From Actinomycetes bacterium (lineage in GTDB: Bacteria; Actinomycetota; Thermoleophilia; Solirubrobacterales; JACPNS01), in assembly GCA_023404495.1 (NCBI GenBank), contig JAEYBE010000020.1, positions 1-64,000 of the forward strand: 64,000 bases of DNA. The letters run 5' to 3'. Made by a program: the position numbers and the translations under genes. The notes under the pieces are model-generated. The model was not told the DNA's origin, ran no database searches, and saw only the letters and a list, made by a program, of their open reading frames with translations. This document shows, piece after piece, positions 55,794-64,000 of this stretch. Position 1 is the first letter of the stretch; each line of letters starts with the position of its first letter.

Positions 55794-56412
55794 CGCCGCG
55801 CCGCACGCGTGCGATCCCGACGTAGGCGGCGGCCAGCCCGAGCGCGAAGAGCGTGATGAAGCCGATGCTTACGAACACATCGGCGTAGCCCTTGACCGTC
55901 ACGTCGATGAACGGGTACGGGTACCAATCGGTGATCGCGCCGTGGACCAACGTGTAGGCGATCCAGGCCGCCGGCCAGATCAGCGCGCGCGGAATGTCGG
56001 CAAGCCCAAGCGAGAGCCACGGCCCGAGCCAGATCCAGCTCAGGATGAAGAGCGGCGGGCCGACGTAGTGCAGCATCAGGTTTGTGACCTGCGCCATCCC
56101 AGTGTTCGTCGAATCGCCTGAAAGCACGACGATGTAGACGATGCAGGTGATCGTCATGCCGATCAGCGCCGCCAAACGCAGTGCGCGGCCCCACGTCGAG
56201 TCGAGCGGCCGTCCGCGCACCACTGCCAACGAAGCAAGCAGCGCCACAAAGTTGCTCTGGATCGTGAAGTAACTGACGAATCGCTCGAGTCGCACCAGCA
56301 GATGCGGATCGAGATCGGCCGACGGCCAAAAGATCGTCAGCAGCAGGCGCAGTACGAGCGCGGTGGCGATGAACGCTGCGACGGCCAAGTGAACACGTTG
56401 CACCCGCGACAT
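55780..56412 (-). CDS. Pr6Pr family membrane protein
   Basis: 210 residues, six membrane helices. Motifs FTIQSNFVALLASL, LHYVGPPLFILSW and ITDWYPYPFIDVTVKGYADV are characteristic of the Pr6Pr family; function unknown. ATG 56412 (MSRVQRVH) is preferred over a TTG 9 nt upstream because TAGGTT lies 7 nt before it. Confidence 0.88.
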   Translation of the reverse strand: MSRVQRVHLAVAAFIATALVLRLLLTIFWPSADLDPHLLVRLERFVSYFTIQSNFVALLASLAVVRGRPLDSTWGRALRLAALIGMTITCIVYIVVLSGDSTNTGMAQVTNLMLHYVGPPLFILSWIWLGPWLSLGLADIPRALIWPAAWIAYTLVHGAITDWYPYPFIDVTVKGYADVFVSIGFITLFALGLAAAYVGIARVRRGVSPR

Positions 56413-56447
56413 GCCAGCCAACCTACCGCTCGCGTAGGATCTCGCTC

Positions 56448-57737
56448 GTGATCGACCGCTACACCAGAGACGAGATCGGGGCTGTCTGGAGCCAGCAAGC
56501 GAAGTTCGACAGCTGGCTGCAAGTGGAGCTCGCCGTCTGCGACGCGCTGTTTGACGCGGACCTGATCCCGGCAGCCGACCTGGTCGCGATCAAGGATCGC
56601 GCGAGCTTCACGGTCGAGGCCGTCAACGAGCGCGAGAAGATCACCAACCACGACGTCGCCGCGTTCGTGGACGTGATCAGCGCCGACCTCGGCGAGGCCG
56701 GTCGCTGGATCCACTACGGATTGACCAGCAGCGACGTGCTCGACACGGCGCTCGGCATCCAGATCGCCAAAGCCGGCGAGATCGTCCTGGCCGGCGCTCG
56801 CGAATACGCCGATACGCTCGCCCGCCGCGCACACGAGTTTGAAGACGCCACGACGGTTGGCCGCACGCACGGCGTGCACGCCGAGCCGACCACCTTCGGC
56901 GTGAAGCTCGCAGGCTTCGCCTTTGAGGCGCGGCGCAACGTCGAACGGCTCGAGCGCGCCTTCGAGCAGTGTCGCGTCGGGGCGCTCTCGGGTGCTGTCG
57001 GAACCTACTCGGCCAACGGCCCCGACATCGAGGGTGCCGTGCTTGAGAAACTCGGCCTTGAGCGCGAGCCGGTCTCGACCCAAGTCGTCGCTCGCGACCG
57101 GCACGCCGAGCTGCTGACCGCGATCGCAATCGCCGGCGCAGGCCTTGAACGCTTCTCCACCGAGATCCGCGCGCTGCAGAAGACCGAGGTGCGTGAGGTC
57201 GAAGAACCCTTCGCATCGGGCAAGCAGAAGGGCAGCAGCGCGATGCCGCACAAGCGCAACCCGATCACCAACGAGCGAATCACCGGCCTTGCCCGCGTAC
57301 TGCGCGGCAACGCCAACGCCGCAGTCGAGAACGTTGCGCTCTGGCACGAGCGCGACATCACCCACTCATCCGTCGAGCGGATCATCCTGCCGGACTCGAC
57401 GATCCTGCTCGACTACATGTACTCACTTGCGATCCGGGTGGTGGACGGCATGACCGTCCACACCGACCGCATGCTCAGCAATCTCAACGTGACCCACGGT
57501 GCGCTCTACTCGCAGCGCGCACTACTGGCACTCGTGGCCGCCGGCCTGACGCGCGACGACGCTTACCGCATCGTCCAGCAGGGCGCACAGGAGGCCTGGG
57601 ACACCGGAACTGAGTTTCGCGACCTGCTGGCAGCGGAGATCGCGCGCCAATCGATCGACGTCGACATCGACGCGATCTTCGATCCTTCTGCCTACACGAA
57701 GCACGCCCGGGCGATCGTCGGCAGGCTCGACAAGTAG
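56448..57737 (+). CDS. purB: adenylosuccinate lyase
   Basis: 429 residues; cleaves SAICAR and adenylosuccinate. Seen: GLTSSDVLDTALG, GRTHGVHAEPTTFG with the catalytic His, and the fumarase/lyase signature GSSAMPHKRNPITNE. GTG start with TAGGAT 7 nt upstream. Only 35 bp separate it from the divergent Pr6Pr start. Followed directly by the RibD-C gene. Confidence 0.97.
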   Translation: MIDRYTRDEIGAVWSQQAKFDSWLQVELAVCDALFDADLIPAADLVAIKDRASFTVEAVNEREKITNHDVAAFVDVISADLGEAGRWIHYGLTSSDVLDTALGIQIAKAGEIVLAGAREYADTLARRAHEFEDATTVGRTHGVHAEPTTFGVKLAGFAFEARRNVERLERAFEQCRVGALSGAVGTYSANGPDIEGAVLEKLGLEREPVSTQVVARDRHAELLTAIAIAGAGLERFSTEIRALQKTEVREVEEPFASGKQKGSSAMPHKRNPITNERITGLARVLRGNANAAVENVALWHERDITHSSVERIILPDSTILLDYMYSLAIRVVDGMTVHTDRMLSNLNVTHGALYSQRALLALVAAGLTRDDAYRIVQQGAQEAWDTGTEFRDLLAAEIARQSIDVDIDAIFDPSAYTKHARAIVGRLDK

Positions 57738-58292
57738 ATGAGCCGCCGGGTTGTCTACAACACGGCGGCGACACTCGACGGATACATCGCCGACGCCGCC
57801 GGCTCACTCGACTGGCTCTTCGCGGTCGACAACGACATGCAGCCGGATATCGAGAGCTTCATGGACACAACAGGCGCGCTCGTCTCCGGTTCGACCACCT
57901 ACGAGTGGGTGCTCGAACACGAGGACCTGATCGCCCACCCGGAGAAGTGGTCGGGCTACTACGGGGGCCGGCCGTGGTTCGTCTTCACTTCCCGCGAGCT
58001 ACCGGTGCCCGAGGGTGCTGACGTGCGCTTCGTGAACGGAACGCCGGAAGAGCTGATCGAAGCGATCGGGGCCGCTGCGTGCGATCAGCAGATCTGGATC
58101 TTCGGCGGCGGCGACCTGGTCGGCCAGTTCTTCGAAGCGGGACTGCTGGCCGAAGTGCAGGTCTCGGTGACTCCGGTGGTGCTCGGTGCGGGCGCGCCTC
58201 TCTTCACGACGCGGATCGAATCGGATCGCCTGCGACTCGAGCGGGTCGAGCACTTCGGGCAGTTCGCCCACCTGACCTACTCGGTCACTTGA
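57738..58292 (+). CDS. dihydrofolate reductase/RibD C-terminal family protein
   Basis: 184 residues. VVYNTAATLDGYIADAAGSLDWLF, VSGSTTYEWVLE and IWIFGGGDLVGQFFEAGLLAEVQVSVTPVVLGAGAPLF match the DHFR-like fold of RibD C-terminal proteins (NADPH-binding GGG). Stand-alone members are common in actinobacteria with unknown substrate. Starts at the base after the purB stop. Confidence 0.92.
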   Translation: MSRRVVYNTAATLDGYIADAAGSLDWLFAVDNDMQPDIESFMDTTGALVSGSTTYEWVLEHEDLIAHPEKWSGYYGGRPWFVFTSRELPVPEGADVRFVNGTPEELIEAIGAAACDQQIWIFGGGDLVGQFFEAGLLAEVQVSVTPVVLGAGAPLFTTRIESDRLRLERVEHFGQFAHLTYSVT

Positions 58293-58327
58293 TCCGCGGG
58301 ATTCGCGCGCACCATTAGGATCGGACG

Positions 58328-59755
58328 ATGCCAGCCGCGGGCGCCCAGGCAATCGTGATCCTCGCCGACGGCGCTCGAGCCGATGTCTTCGCGCGCATGC
58401 TTGCGGCCGGAGAGCTGCCGGAGATTCAGCGTCACATCGTCGATCGCGGGAGCCACCGCACCGCCACAAGCACGTTCACGAGCACGACGATCCCCGCGCA
58501 CCTGCCCTTCATCACGGGACGATTTGCCGGCAGCGCGGATATACCCGGTTACCGCTGGTACGACAGCAGCAGGCAGCGCCCGGGACTGCCGCTTGGCCCC
58601 TGGAGCTTTCGCAACTACAACGGCCTTGAGGCCCGTTGGGTCAATGACGATGTGCTGCCCGAGGCACCGACGATCTTCGAACTCGCTCCGGGCTCACAGA
58701 CGGTCTTCGGGACGATCACCCGAGGACTCGGACGCGAAGGCCTGATCGGGGCCAAGCGCAAGAACCTCGATTGGTTTCGCGCGCACTTCATGCACGACTA
58801 CGTAGTTGCCGACGAGTCGGCGCGGCGCCTGCTTTGCGAGTCGCTCAAAGCTCACGCACCGTTTCGCTTCGTCGTCATGCCGGGGATCGACTGGAACAGC
58901 CACTACGACGATCCCTTCGGCGAGGGCGCGCATGAGGCTTATCGCCGCGTCGACCGGACAGTCGGTGAGGCAGCCCGCGTGCTTGAGCGCACGGGCCGCT
59001 ATGACTCGACACTGCTTGCGGTTGTGAGCGACCACGGCCACGAGCCCGTCGCCGAGCACTTTGACATCGGACCGGAGATTGAGCGGCACTTCAATGTGAA
59101 GACGGCCTATCACTCGCTGAAGGGATTCGCGCGAAATCCAGCGGTGATCTCCGCGGTCAGCGGCAACGCGATGGCGCATCTCTACTTCAACCGCCGCCCG
59201 GAAGGGATTGTCGATTGGCTGATCAGTACGCCCGCGATCGACATCGTCGCCGAGCGCGGTGCAAACGGCGCGATCGACGTGAGCAGTAGACGCGGATCCG
59301 CGACGCTACGAGAGGTGCCAGGGGGGCTCGCCTACGAGACCCGTGGCGACGACCCCTTCGGCTACCCGGAGCTGCCGACGGTCGTCGGTCTTGAGAGCGC
59401 TTTGCAGCTGACCGCGGGCAGCGAATATCCGGACGGCCTGCTGCAGCTGGCGCAGATCTTTCGCTCGCAGCGGACAGGCGACATCGTTGTGAGCGCGGCG
59501 CCGTCGTTCGATCTGCGCGAGCGATTCGAGCGACCCGAGCACCGCTCTTCCCACGGGGCGCTGCACGCCGCGCACATGAACGTGCCAGTGGCGATCAGCG
59601 AGCCGCTCGCCGAGGGCCCGATGCGCACAGCTGACGTATTCAGCATCGTGCTCGAATACCTGGAGATCGCTGAGCCGGACGGTCTGGACGGTCGCTCGCG
59701 AACGCTGCGCGCGAATCAGTCGGTCGCCGGGCCGGCGCTCGCGCCCTCGGCCTGA
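58328..59755 (+). CDS. alkaline phosphatase superfamily protein (nucleotide pyrophosphatase/phosphodiesterase-like)
   Basis: 475 residues. Metal site AIVILADGARADVF, likely nucleophile Thr in TSTFTSTTIPAHLPFITG, a second Asp in MPGIDWNSHYDDP and the DHGHEPVAEHF metal motif. No signal peptide or membrane helix, unusual for a family often secreted. TAGGAT 6 nt before the ATG. Ends 40 bp inside the convergent flippase-like gene. Confidence 0.88.
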   Translation: MPAAGAQAIVILADGARADVFARMLAAGELPEIQRHIVDRGSHRTATSTFTSTTIPAHLPFITGRFAGSADIPGYRWYDSSRQRPGLPLGPWSFRNYNGLEARWVNDDVLPEAPTIFELAPGSQTVFGTITRGLGREGLIGAKRKNLDWFRAHFMHDYVVADESARRLLCESLKAHAPFRFVVMPGIDWNSHYDDPFGEGAHEAYRRVDRTVGEAARVLERTGRYDSTLLAVVSDHGHEPVAEHFDIGPEIERHFNVKTAYHSLKGFARNPAVISAVSGNAMAHLYFNRRPEGIVDWLISTPAIDIVAERGANGAIDVSSRRGSATLREVPGGLAYETRGDDPFGYPELPTVVGLESALQLTAGSEYPDGLLQLAQIFRSQRTGDIVVSAAPSFDLRERFERPEHRSSHGALHAAHMNVPVAISEPLAEGPMRTADVFSIVLEYLEIAEPDGLDGRSRTLRANQSVAGPALAPSA

Positions 59756-60717
59756 CCAGCTTCGCCAGTTCCGGCGCGGCGCGTTCGCGCAGTCAGATCG
59801 ATTGCGCCGTAGACCGAATAGATCAGGGCAGCGACGATCGCCGTGCCCAGCAGCACGATGCCGGCCAGCGCCGCACGATCGACGCCCTGGCCGGCGAAGA
59901 GCGCGGCCGATGCGGCGATCGAGGACGGCCCCGGTCCGATCGGCAGGGCGTTGAAGACCGTCGTCAGCAGAAACGCAAGCAGCGCGTCCGACATCGTTGG
60001 GTCAAGCCCCAGCGCCTTGAAGGTGATGTAGAAGCGGATCGGCTGCAGCGTGAGAACAACCGCGAGCAGCGCAGCGAGCCGGTAGCGCTCCCCCGAGTCC
60101 TCAAGCACACGCGCGGTCTTGGCGAACTCGCGGTCCTCGTAGCGGCGAAACACCCAGCGAACGATCAGCAGGAGCACCAAGACGGCCAGCCCGAAGACGC
60201 CGACCCACCACCACTCAAGCGAAGACGTGACGACGGCGAGGATCACCAGCCCGACAGTCAGCACCGCCTCGACGAGCAGCATCAGGCCGTCGGCTGTGAA
60301 CATCTGCCCGATCGTCGGAGTTGGCGATGCGCCAGGCCGGGCGGCCCGCGGCGCGTCGTACTTGCGCACCAGTCCGATCCGCACCCAGGCGCCGATGTAG
60401 GTCGGGACGATCGTGTCGGCGAGGAAGCGCAGCGCGCTTGAGCTGTGCAGCAGGCGCGGCTCGAGCGGCGCCCCGGCGGCGCCGACGCAGCGTCCCCATG
60501 CCTCGGCGCGAAACAGCAAAGCGACCAGGTGGAGAAGCACAAGCGCAACCAGCGCCTTCGTTGAGATCAGCTCCCAGGCGTCGGCGATCTCTCCGAAGTG
60601 CGACCACAACGCAATCACCAGCACCGCGATCGCGACCACCGGTCCGATCGTTCCGGTGATCACCTCGCGGCGCTCGAGCTTGCGCTCGCGCGCTGTCATC
60701 TCTTCTGGACTCATCAT
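59716..60717 (-). CDS. lysylphosphatidylglycerol synthetase/flippase-like integral membrane protein
   Basis: 333 residues, about eight helices. The pattern (EVITGTIGPVVAIAVLVIALWS; LRFLADTIVPTYIGAWVRIGLVRKY; LLTTVFNALPIGPGPSSIAASAALFA) fits the YbhN/LPG synthase TM-region family, which flips or stabilises lipid-linked molecules. No catalytic synthetase domain. 3' end overlaps the phosphatase gene by 40 bp; start overlaps the AlkA stop by 4 bp. Confidence 0.85.
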   Translation of the reverse strand: MMSPEEMTARERKLERREVITGTIGPVVAIAVLVIALWSHFGEIADAWELISTKALVALVLLHLVALLFRAEAWGRCVGAAGAPLEPRLLHSSSALRFLADTIVPTYIGAWVRIGLVRKYDAPRAARPGASPTPTIGQMFTADGLMLLVEAVLTVGLVILAVVTSSLEWWWVGVFGLAVLVLLLIVRWVFRRYEDREFAKTARVLEDSGERYRLAALLAVVLTLQPIRFYITFKALGLDPTMSDALLAFLLTTVFNALPIGPGPSSIAASAALFAGQGVDRAALAGIVLLGTAIVAALIYSVYGAIDLTARTRRAGTGEAGQAEGASAGPATD

Positions 60718-61340
60718 TCAGGGGAGGCGTCGACCGATGCCCACAGGTAGCGACAGGCGAGCGTGCGATGCGGTCGCCAGCACTCGGAAACCTCGATCAA
60801 GAGGTCGTGACCCGGAAGCTCCTCCAGTCCGTACTCGATCATCACCGCCCGACGGATTCCGAGATCGCCCGTCGGCATCACGTCTTCTCGGGAGAGGTGG
60901 AACATCAAGAACATCTGCGCCGTCCATACGCCAAGGCCTTTCACCGCGACCAGCTCGGCGATCACCTCGTCGTCGGGCAGGTCGTCGAGCCGAGTCAGTT
61001 CGAGCTCGCCGCTGACGACGTGTTCGGCCAGCGATCGCAGGTACTGCGTCTTTGCCCGGGAGAGTCCGCCGGCCGCCTTGAGCGCCTCAGGATCGGCCGC
61101 GAGAATCTGCTCGGGTGTGGGAATCTCGCCGCCGAAGAAGTCGATCACTCGCCGGTAGATAGCGGCCGCAGCCTTGACCGAGAGCTGCTGGCCGGTGATC
61201 GCCCGCAGCAGCGCACCGTAATGGTCGTCCGGCCGCTCGGCTTCAACCGGATCAAGAGTGTCAGCCGGCACGCGCTCGATCAGCGCAGCCATCACCGGGT
61301 CGGCGCGGCGCAAATGAGTTGTCGGGAGCATCCGCCCCAT
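60714..61340 (-). CDS. DNA-3-methyladenine glycosylase II (AlkA-like)
   Basis: 208 residues, HhH-GPD fold. ITGQQLSVKAA, the hairpin VAVKGLGVWTAQMFLMF, and the catalytic Asp in MPTGDLGIRRAV. It lacks the N-terminal AlkA domain and iron-sulfur loop, like the compact MAG/AfAlkA group. Removes alkylated bases. Middle gene of HD hydrolase-AlkA-flippase with 1- and 4-bp overlaps. Confidence 0.93.
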   Translation of the reverse strand: MGRMLPTTHLRRADPVMAALIERVPADTLDPVEAERPDDHYGALLRAITGQQLSVKAAAAIYRRVIDFFGGEIPTPEQILAADPEALKAAGGLSRAKTQYLRSLAEHVVSGELELTRLDDLPDDEVIAELVAVKGLGVWTAQMFLMFHLSREDVMPTGDLGIRRAVMIEYGLEELPGHDLLIEVSECWRPHRTLACRYLWASVDASPE

Positions 61341-61918
61341 CAGCCCGCGCCCAGCTCGGCAATCGTGCGCTTGAAGTCATCGAGCTTGCCGGCGCACTGC
61401 GGCCCGAGGTCGTCTGCCCGCGCGTCGAAGTTCTTGACCAGTTCGCCGTAGTACCAGAGCTGGCCGTCGCGGCCCTCTTTGAAGCGCGGCCAAATCGCGT
61501 CGCCAAGCCGCCGATACTCGAGCAGCGTCGCGCGTGCGTTGTGCAGCTTGTCGGCCAGCGCGACGATCAGCTCGTCGCGCCGCTTGTTCGGGAGCGAGTC
61601 GAGGTAGGCCTGCTTGCGCGCTCGCCATGGCGGTTTTGGCCGCTCGTCGGTATCGGTGTTGGCGAGCACGATGCGCAGGACGTCATCGCCGAACCCAGCG
61701 CGAATCGCTTCGATGTGCTCGGGGCCGCCATCCTCGACCGCATCGTGGAGCAAGGCCGCGATCGCCTGGTCCTCGTTGCCGCCCATCTCAAGCACCAGCG
61801 ACGTCACTCCCAGCAGGTGCGAGATGTAGGGAATCTCCGTGCCCTTGCGCGGCTGCTTCTTGTGAACGCGTCGCGCGTAGCGAACGGCCCGATCGAATCG
61901 CTTGGTGAGCTTTTCCAT
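61340..61918 (-). CDS. HD-domain phosphohydrolase (RelA/SpoT-HD-like)
   Basis: 192 residues. YISHLLGV, LLHDAVEDGGPEHIEAIRAGFGDDVLRIV and ALADKLHNARA supply the His, His-Asp and Asp of the HD metal site in the order seen in SpoT-like and Mesh1-like enzymes. No synthetase, TGS or ACT domain, so it could be a small alarmone hydrolase; another nucleotide substrate is possible. TAGATT is 8 nt before the ATG. Confidence 0.85.
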   Translation of the reverse strand: MEKLTKRFDRAVRYARRVHKKQPRKGTEIPYISHLLGVTSLVLEMGGNEDQAIAALLHDAVEDGGPEHIEAIRAGFGDDVLRIVLANTDTDERPKPPWRARKQAYLDSLPNKRRDELIVALADKLHNARATLLEYRRLGDAIWPRFKEGRDGQLWYYGELVKNFDARADDLGPQCAGKLDDFKRTIAELGAG

Positions 61919-62009
61919 GTCCGGAGAATCTAGGCGTGCTTCGCGCGAATCGACGTTCTCCGGCCCACGTCAACGAATTTCCCGGTACCTTCAAAGGTGT
62001 AAGGCTCTT

Positions 62010-62043
62010 CCCCGCCGTGCAGACGTGGAAGCCGCAGGCGGGG
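62010..62043 (+). other. hairpin in the greA leader
   Basis: CCCCGCC (62010-62016) and GGCGGGG (62037-62043) are perfect complements around a 20-nt loop, 32 nt before the greA ATG. No T-run follows, so it is not a simple terminator; a regulatory role in the leader is possible. Confidence 0.4.
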
Positions 62044-62074
62044 CCATTGGACACAGAAGAGGACTAGAAACCTC

Positions 62075-62545
62075 ATGAACGATGTACACCAGATGTCGGC
62101 TGAGGCATACGCCAAGCTCGAGGCCGAGATCGAAAAGCTTGAGACCGTCGACCGCCCGGCAATCGCCGAGAAGATCGCCGTCGCCCGCGAAGAAGGAGAC
62201 CTCAAGGAAAACGCCGAGTACCACGCGGCCAAGAACGACCAGAGTTTCCTTGAGACCCGGATCCTCCAGCTGCGCGACCAGCGGCAGAACGCGCAGATCG
62301 TCGAGAACGCGGGCAACGATTCGGAAATCGGCTTCGGCTCGACCTTCACGCTGCTCGACGTCGCGAGCGAGAAGGAGATGACCTACACGATCGTCTCCTC
62401 GTTCGAGCAGGACGCATCGGCCGGCAAACTCTCAAATTCGTCGCCCGTGGCGGAAGCCGTGATCGGCAAGGCGCCCGGCGACGTCGTGACCGTCTCGCTG
62501 CCCAACGGAAAGCAGCGCGAGTTCAAAGTCGTGAGCCTCGGCTGA
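62075..62545 (+). CDS. greA: transcription elongation factor GreA
   Basis: 156 residues. N-terminal coiled coil with the acidic tip AREEGDLKENAEYHAAKNDQ, then the FKBP-like C-terminal domain (FTLLDVASEKEMTYTIV...SPVAEAVIGKAPGDVVTVSLPNG). Stimulates RNA cleavage in backtracked RNA polymerase. GAGG lies about 12 nt upstream of the ATG. Confidence 0.97.
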   Translation: MNDVHQMSAEAYAKLEAEIEKLETVDRPAIAEKIAVAREEGDLKENAEYHAAKNDQSFLETRILQLRDQRQNAQIVENAGNDSEIGFGSTFTLLDVASEKEMTYTIVSSFEQDASAGKLSNSSPVAEAVIGKAPGDVVTVSLPNGKQREFKVVSLG

Positions 62546-62588
62546 ACTTGTAACCACCTCTGCTCGACCGAGTCTCTACGATCGCGCA

Positions 62589-63161
62589 ATGGCCGGTAGA
62601 CAACTTGAGAAGCAGACTGCGAAGGCGCTCGTCGACCTTGAGCGCTGGCTCGCCAGACAGCCCGGGTGGAAATCCGGCGAACTCACGGGCGGCCGCGCCA
62701 GGAGTAATCGCAGCCCGGCGATCTTGAGTGAAAGCGACTGCGTTCTGCAGTTCGCGCGCTTCCTCAACAAGCAGGGAGTTCCTTGGAAGGACATCCACAT
62801 TTCGGTGGCTCCGGGGCAGTGGCTGGTCGAGAAATCGGTCGCGGGACCGCGGCCGGCGCGGATCGATCTCGCGGTCGTGGACCGCGACCGGCTGGCCAAG
62901 CGAAAGGCTCCGCTGCGCCGCAGCAAGCAGGAGGACTTTCTCTTCGACGCCATCTTCGAGTTCACGCTCGCGGCAACTCGCCAAACCCGTGCGCTCAAAC
63001 ATGCAATCGACAAGGACACCTCCCGCGTTCGACGCTATCTCGACGACCTCTGGACGCGCCGCGGCTACGTGGTGATCGTCGAGGAGTCTGACCACGGGTG
63101 GGAACAACCGAGCCCCGCACCGGTCGACGCGCTCAGCGTGCATTACTTGAAGGCGTACTGA
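62589..63161 (+). CDS. hypothetical protein, 190 aa
   Basis: Soluble, basic protein. The central stretch ARIDLAVVDRDRLAKRK followed later by FLFDAIFEFTLAA has the strand-Asp then strand-Glu spacing of PD-(D/E)xK nuclease-like folds, but the catalytic Lys after Glu is Thr. N-terminus KQTAKALVDLERWLARQPGW is helical. TACGAT 6 nt before the ATG. Family not recognised; sits between greA and purC. Confidence 0.7.
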   Translation: MAGRQLEKQTAKALVDLERWLARQPGWKSGELTGGRARSNRSPAILSESDCVLQFARFLNKQGVPWKDIHISVAPGQWLVEKSVAGPRPARIDLAVVDRDRLAKRKAPLRRSKQEDFLFDAIFEFTLAATRQTRALKHAIDKDTSRVRRYLDDLWTRRGYVVIVEESDHGWEQPSPAPVDALSVHYLKAY

Positions 63162-63202
63162 GACCGCGCGTCTCCTGCGTGCTCGGCAATTAGCATCGGG
63201 CG

Positions 63203-64000
63203 ATGCCCGATTTTGAGAACCTCCCCGCGCTCGACCTCCCGCTGCTCTCCAAGGGCAAGGTCCGCGACACCTACGAACTGCCCGGCGGCGACCTGTTGAT
63301 GGTCGCGAGCGACCGCATCAGCACCTATGACGCGATCCACCCAAATCCGATTCCCGGCAAGGGCAAGGTGCTGACCGGCACCAGCGTGTTCTGGTTTGGG
63401 CAGCTGGGCGGGATCGTCCAGAACCACCTGATCAGCGCAATCGAAGACGTGCCGCCGGTGCTGCGTGGGCGTGCCCTGAAGGTGCGCCGGCTCGACATGC
63501 TGCCGATCGAATGCGTGGTGCGCGGGTACCTCGCCGGATCGGGCTGGAGCGATTACAAGGAGTCCGGCGCAGTCTGCGGCGTGGAGCTGCCGGACGGCCT
63601 GCTCGAATCTTCCGAGCTGCCCGAGCCGATCTTCACACCGGCGACCAAGGCTCAGATCGGCGACCACGATGAGAACATCGACGATGCCGGTGCGATCGCA
63701 GCGCTGGGCGGCGACGAGGCGACCTACAACGAGATCAAGCGACTCTCGATAGCGATCTACGAGCACGCCCGCCGCCACGCGGCCGAACGCGGGATCATCC
63801 TCGCCGACACCAAATTCGAGTTCGGCCGCGATCCCGAAAGCGGCGTGATCGTGCTCGGGGACGAAGTGCTCACCCCCGACTCCTCGCGCTACTGGCCCGC
63901 GGACGTCTATGAGCCAGGACGCGTACAGGCATCGTTTGACAAGCAGTTCGTGCGCGACTGGGCGCGCTCGACCGGCTGGGACAAGACTCCGCCGGCGCCG
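63203..64000 (+). CDS. purC: phosphoribosylaminoimidazole-succinocarboxamide synthase, 3'-truncated by window
   Basis: First 266 residues; the frame runs off the window end. Seen: LLSKGKVRDTYELPGGDLLMVASDRIS, the VRGYLAGSGWSDYKESG stretch, TPATKAQIGDHDENI, and IILADTKFEFG. The length fits the actinobacterial form of about 290 residues, so most of it is present. Ligates aspartate to CAIR; its product SAICAR is a PurB substrate. TAGCAT 6 nt before the ATG. Confidence 0.96.
   Translation, partial: MPDFENLPALDLPLLSKGKVRDTYELPGGDLLMVASDRISTYDAIHPNPIPGKGKVLTGTSVFWFGQLGGIVQNHLISAIEDVPPVLRGRALKVRRLDMLPIECVVRGYLAGSGWSDYKESGAVCGVELPDGLLESSELPEPIFTPATKAQIGDHDENIDDAGAIAALGGDEATYNEIKRLSIAIYEHARRHAAERGIILADTKFEFGRDPESGVIVLGDEVLTPDSSRYWPADVYEPGRVQASFDKQFVRDWARSTGWDKTPPAP

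Overview
The window looks like chromosome from a high-GC Gram-positive bacterium, most likely an actinomycete-type lineage of class Thermoleophilia (Solirubrobacterales). This is inference from gene content: a dnaK-grpE-dnaJ-hspR cluster, an actinobacterial-type myo-inositol-1-phosphate synthase next to a CDP-alcohol phosphatidyltransferase, a DipZ-like protein, and a GYD protein beside purD. There is no rRNA gene to settle it. Coding density is high, there is one tRNA, and there is no prophage, CRISPR array or large island. The only mobile-type genes are two RAYT-like (REP-associated tyrosine) transposases and a Phd-VapC toxin-antitoxin pair.

Layout. 1-6.4 kb: small ORFs, a RAYT, tRNA-Ala, SRPBCC/TetR pair, cold-shock protein, amidase, DUF4395/thioredoxin pair, secreted RTX protein. 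6.4-17.8 kb: lipoate block (lipA, lipB, PDH E1-alpha, E1-beta, E2, dihydrolipoamide dehydrogenase), with a DsbA-like protein inside it and argF at the upstream end; a second RAYT bracketed by palindromic repeats is inserted between lipB and E2. 17.8-26.5 kb: RlmD-like methyltransferase, phd-vapC, and a run of sensor kinase, response regulator, DipZ-like redox protein and two paralogous secreted proteins, then asparaginase and a UDG-family protein. 26.5-26.9 kb: a 400-bp gene-free stretch holding a candidate structured RNA. 26.9-41.3 kb: GT-PHP fusion, HerA-like ATPase, MMPL transporter, inositol-lipid genes, membrane proteins, endonuclease III-like protein and a secreted RCC1 protein. 41.5-48.4 kb: dnaK-grpE-dnaJ-hspR-clpB. 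48.4-51.5 kb: operon of two secreted beta-propeller-type proteins. 51.6-64 kb: purine genes (purD, purE, purB, partial purC) interleaved with a CASTOR/POLLUX-like ion channel, a phosphatase, a flippase-like protein, AlkA, an HD hydrolase and greA.

How the parts work together. lipB and lipA make the lipoyl cofactor carried by the nearby E2 subunit, which works with E1 and Lpd. HspR is expected to repress its own chaperone operon. The inositol-phosphate synthase could feed the phosphatidyltransferase 0.6 kb away, with a short TetR gene and a palindromic site between them. DipZ-like protein plausibly handles thiols of the Cys-containing secreted proteins encoded upstream of it.

Two genome-wide signals stand out. 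First, more than 20 genes have a TANNNT hexamer 6-9 nt before the start codon, the spacing expected for leaderless mRNAs; this also settles several start codons. Second, a 26-bp palindrome family flanks one RAYT gene in inverted orientation and has a solo copy 41 kb away, a REP-like system.
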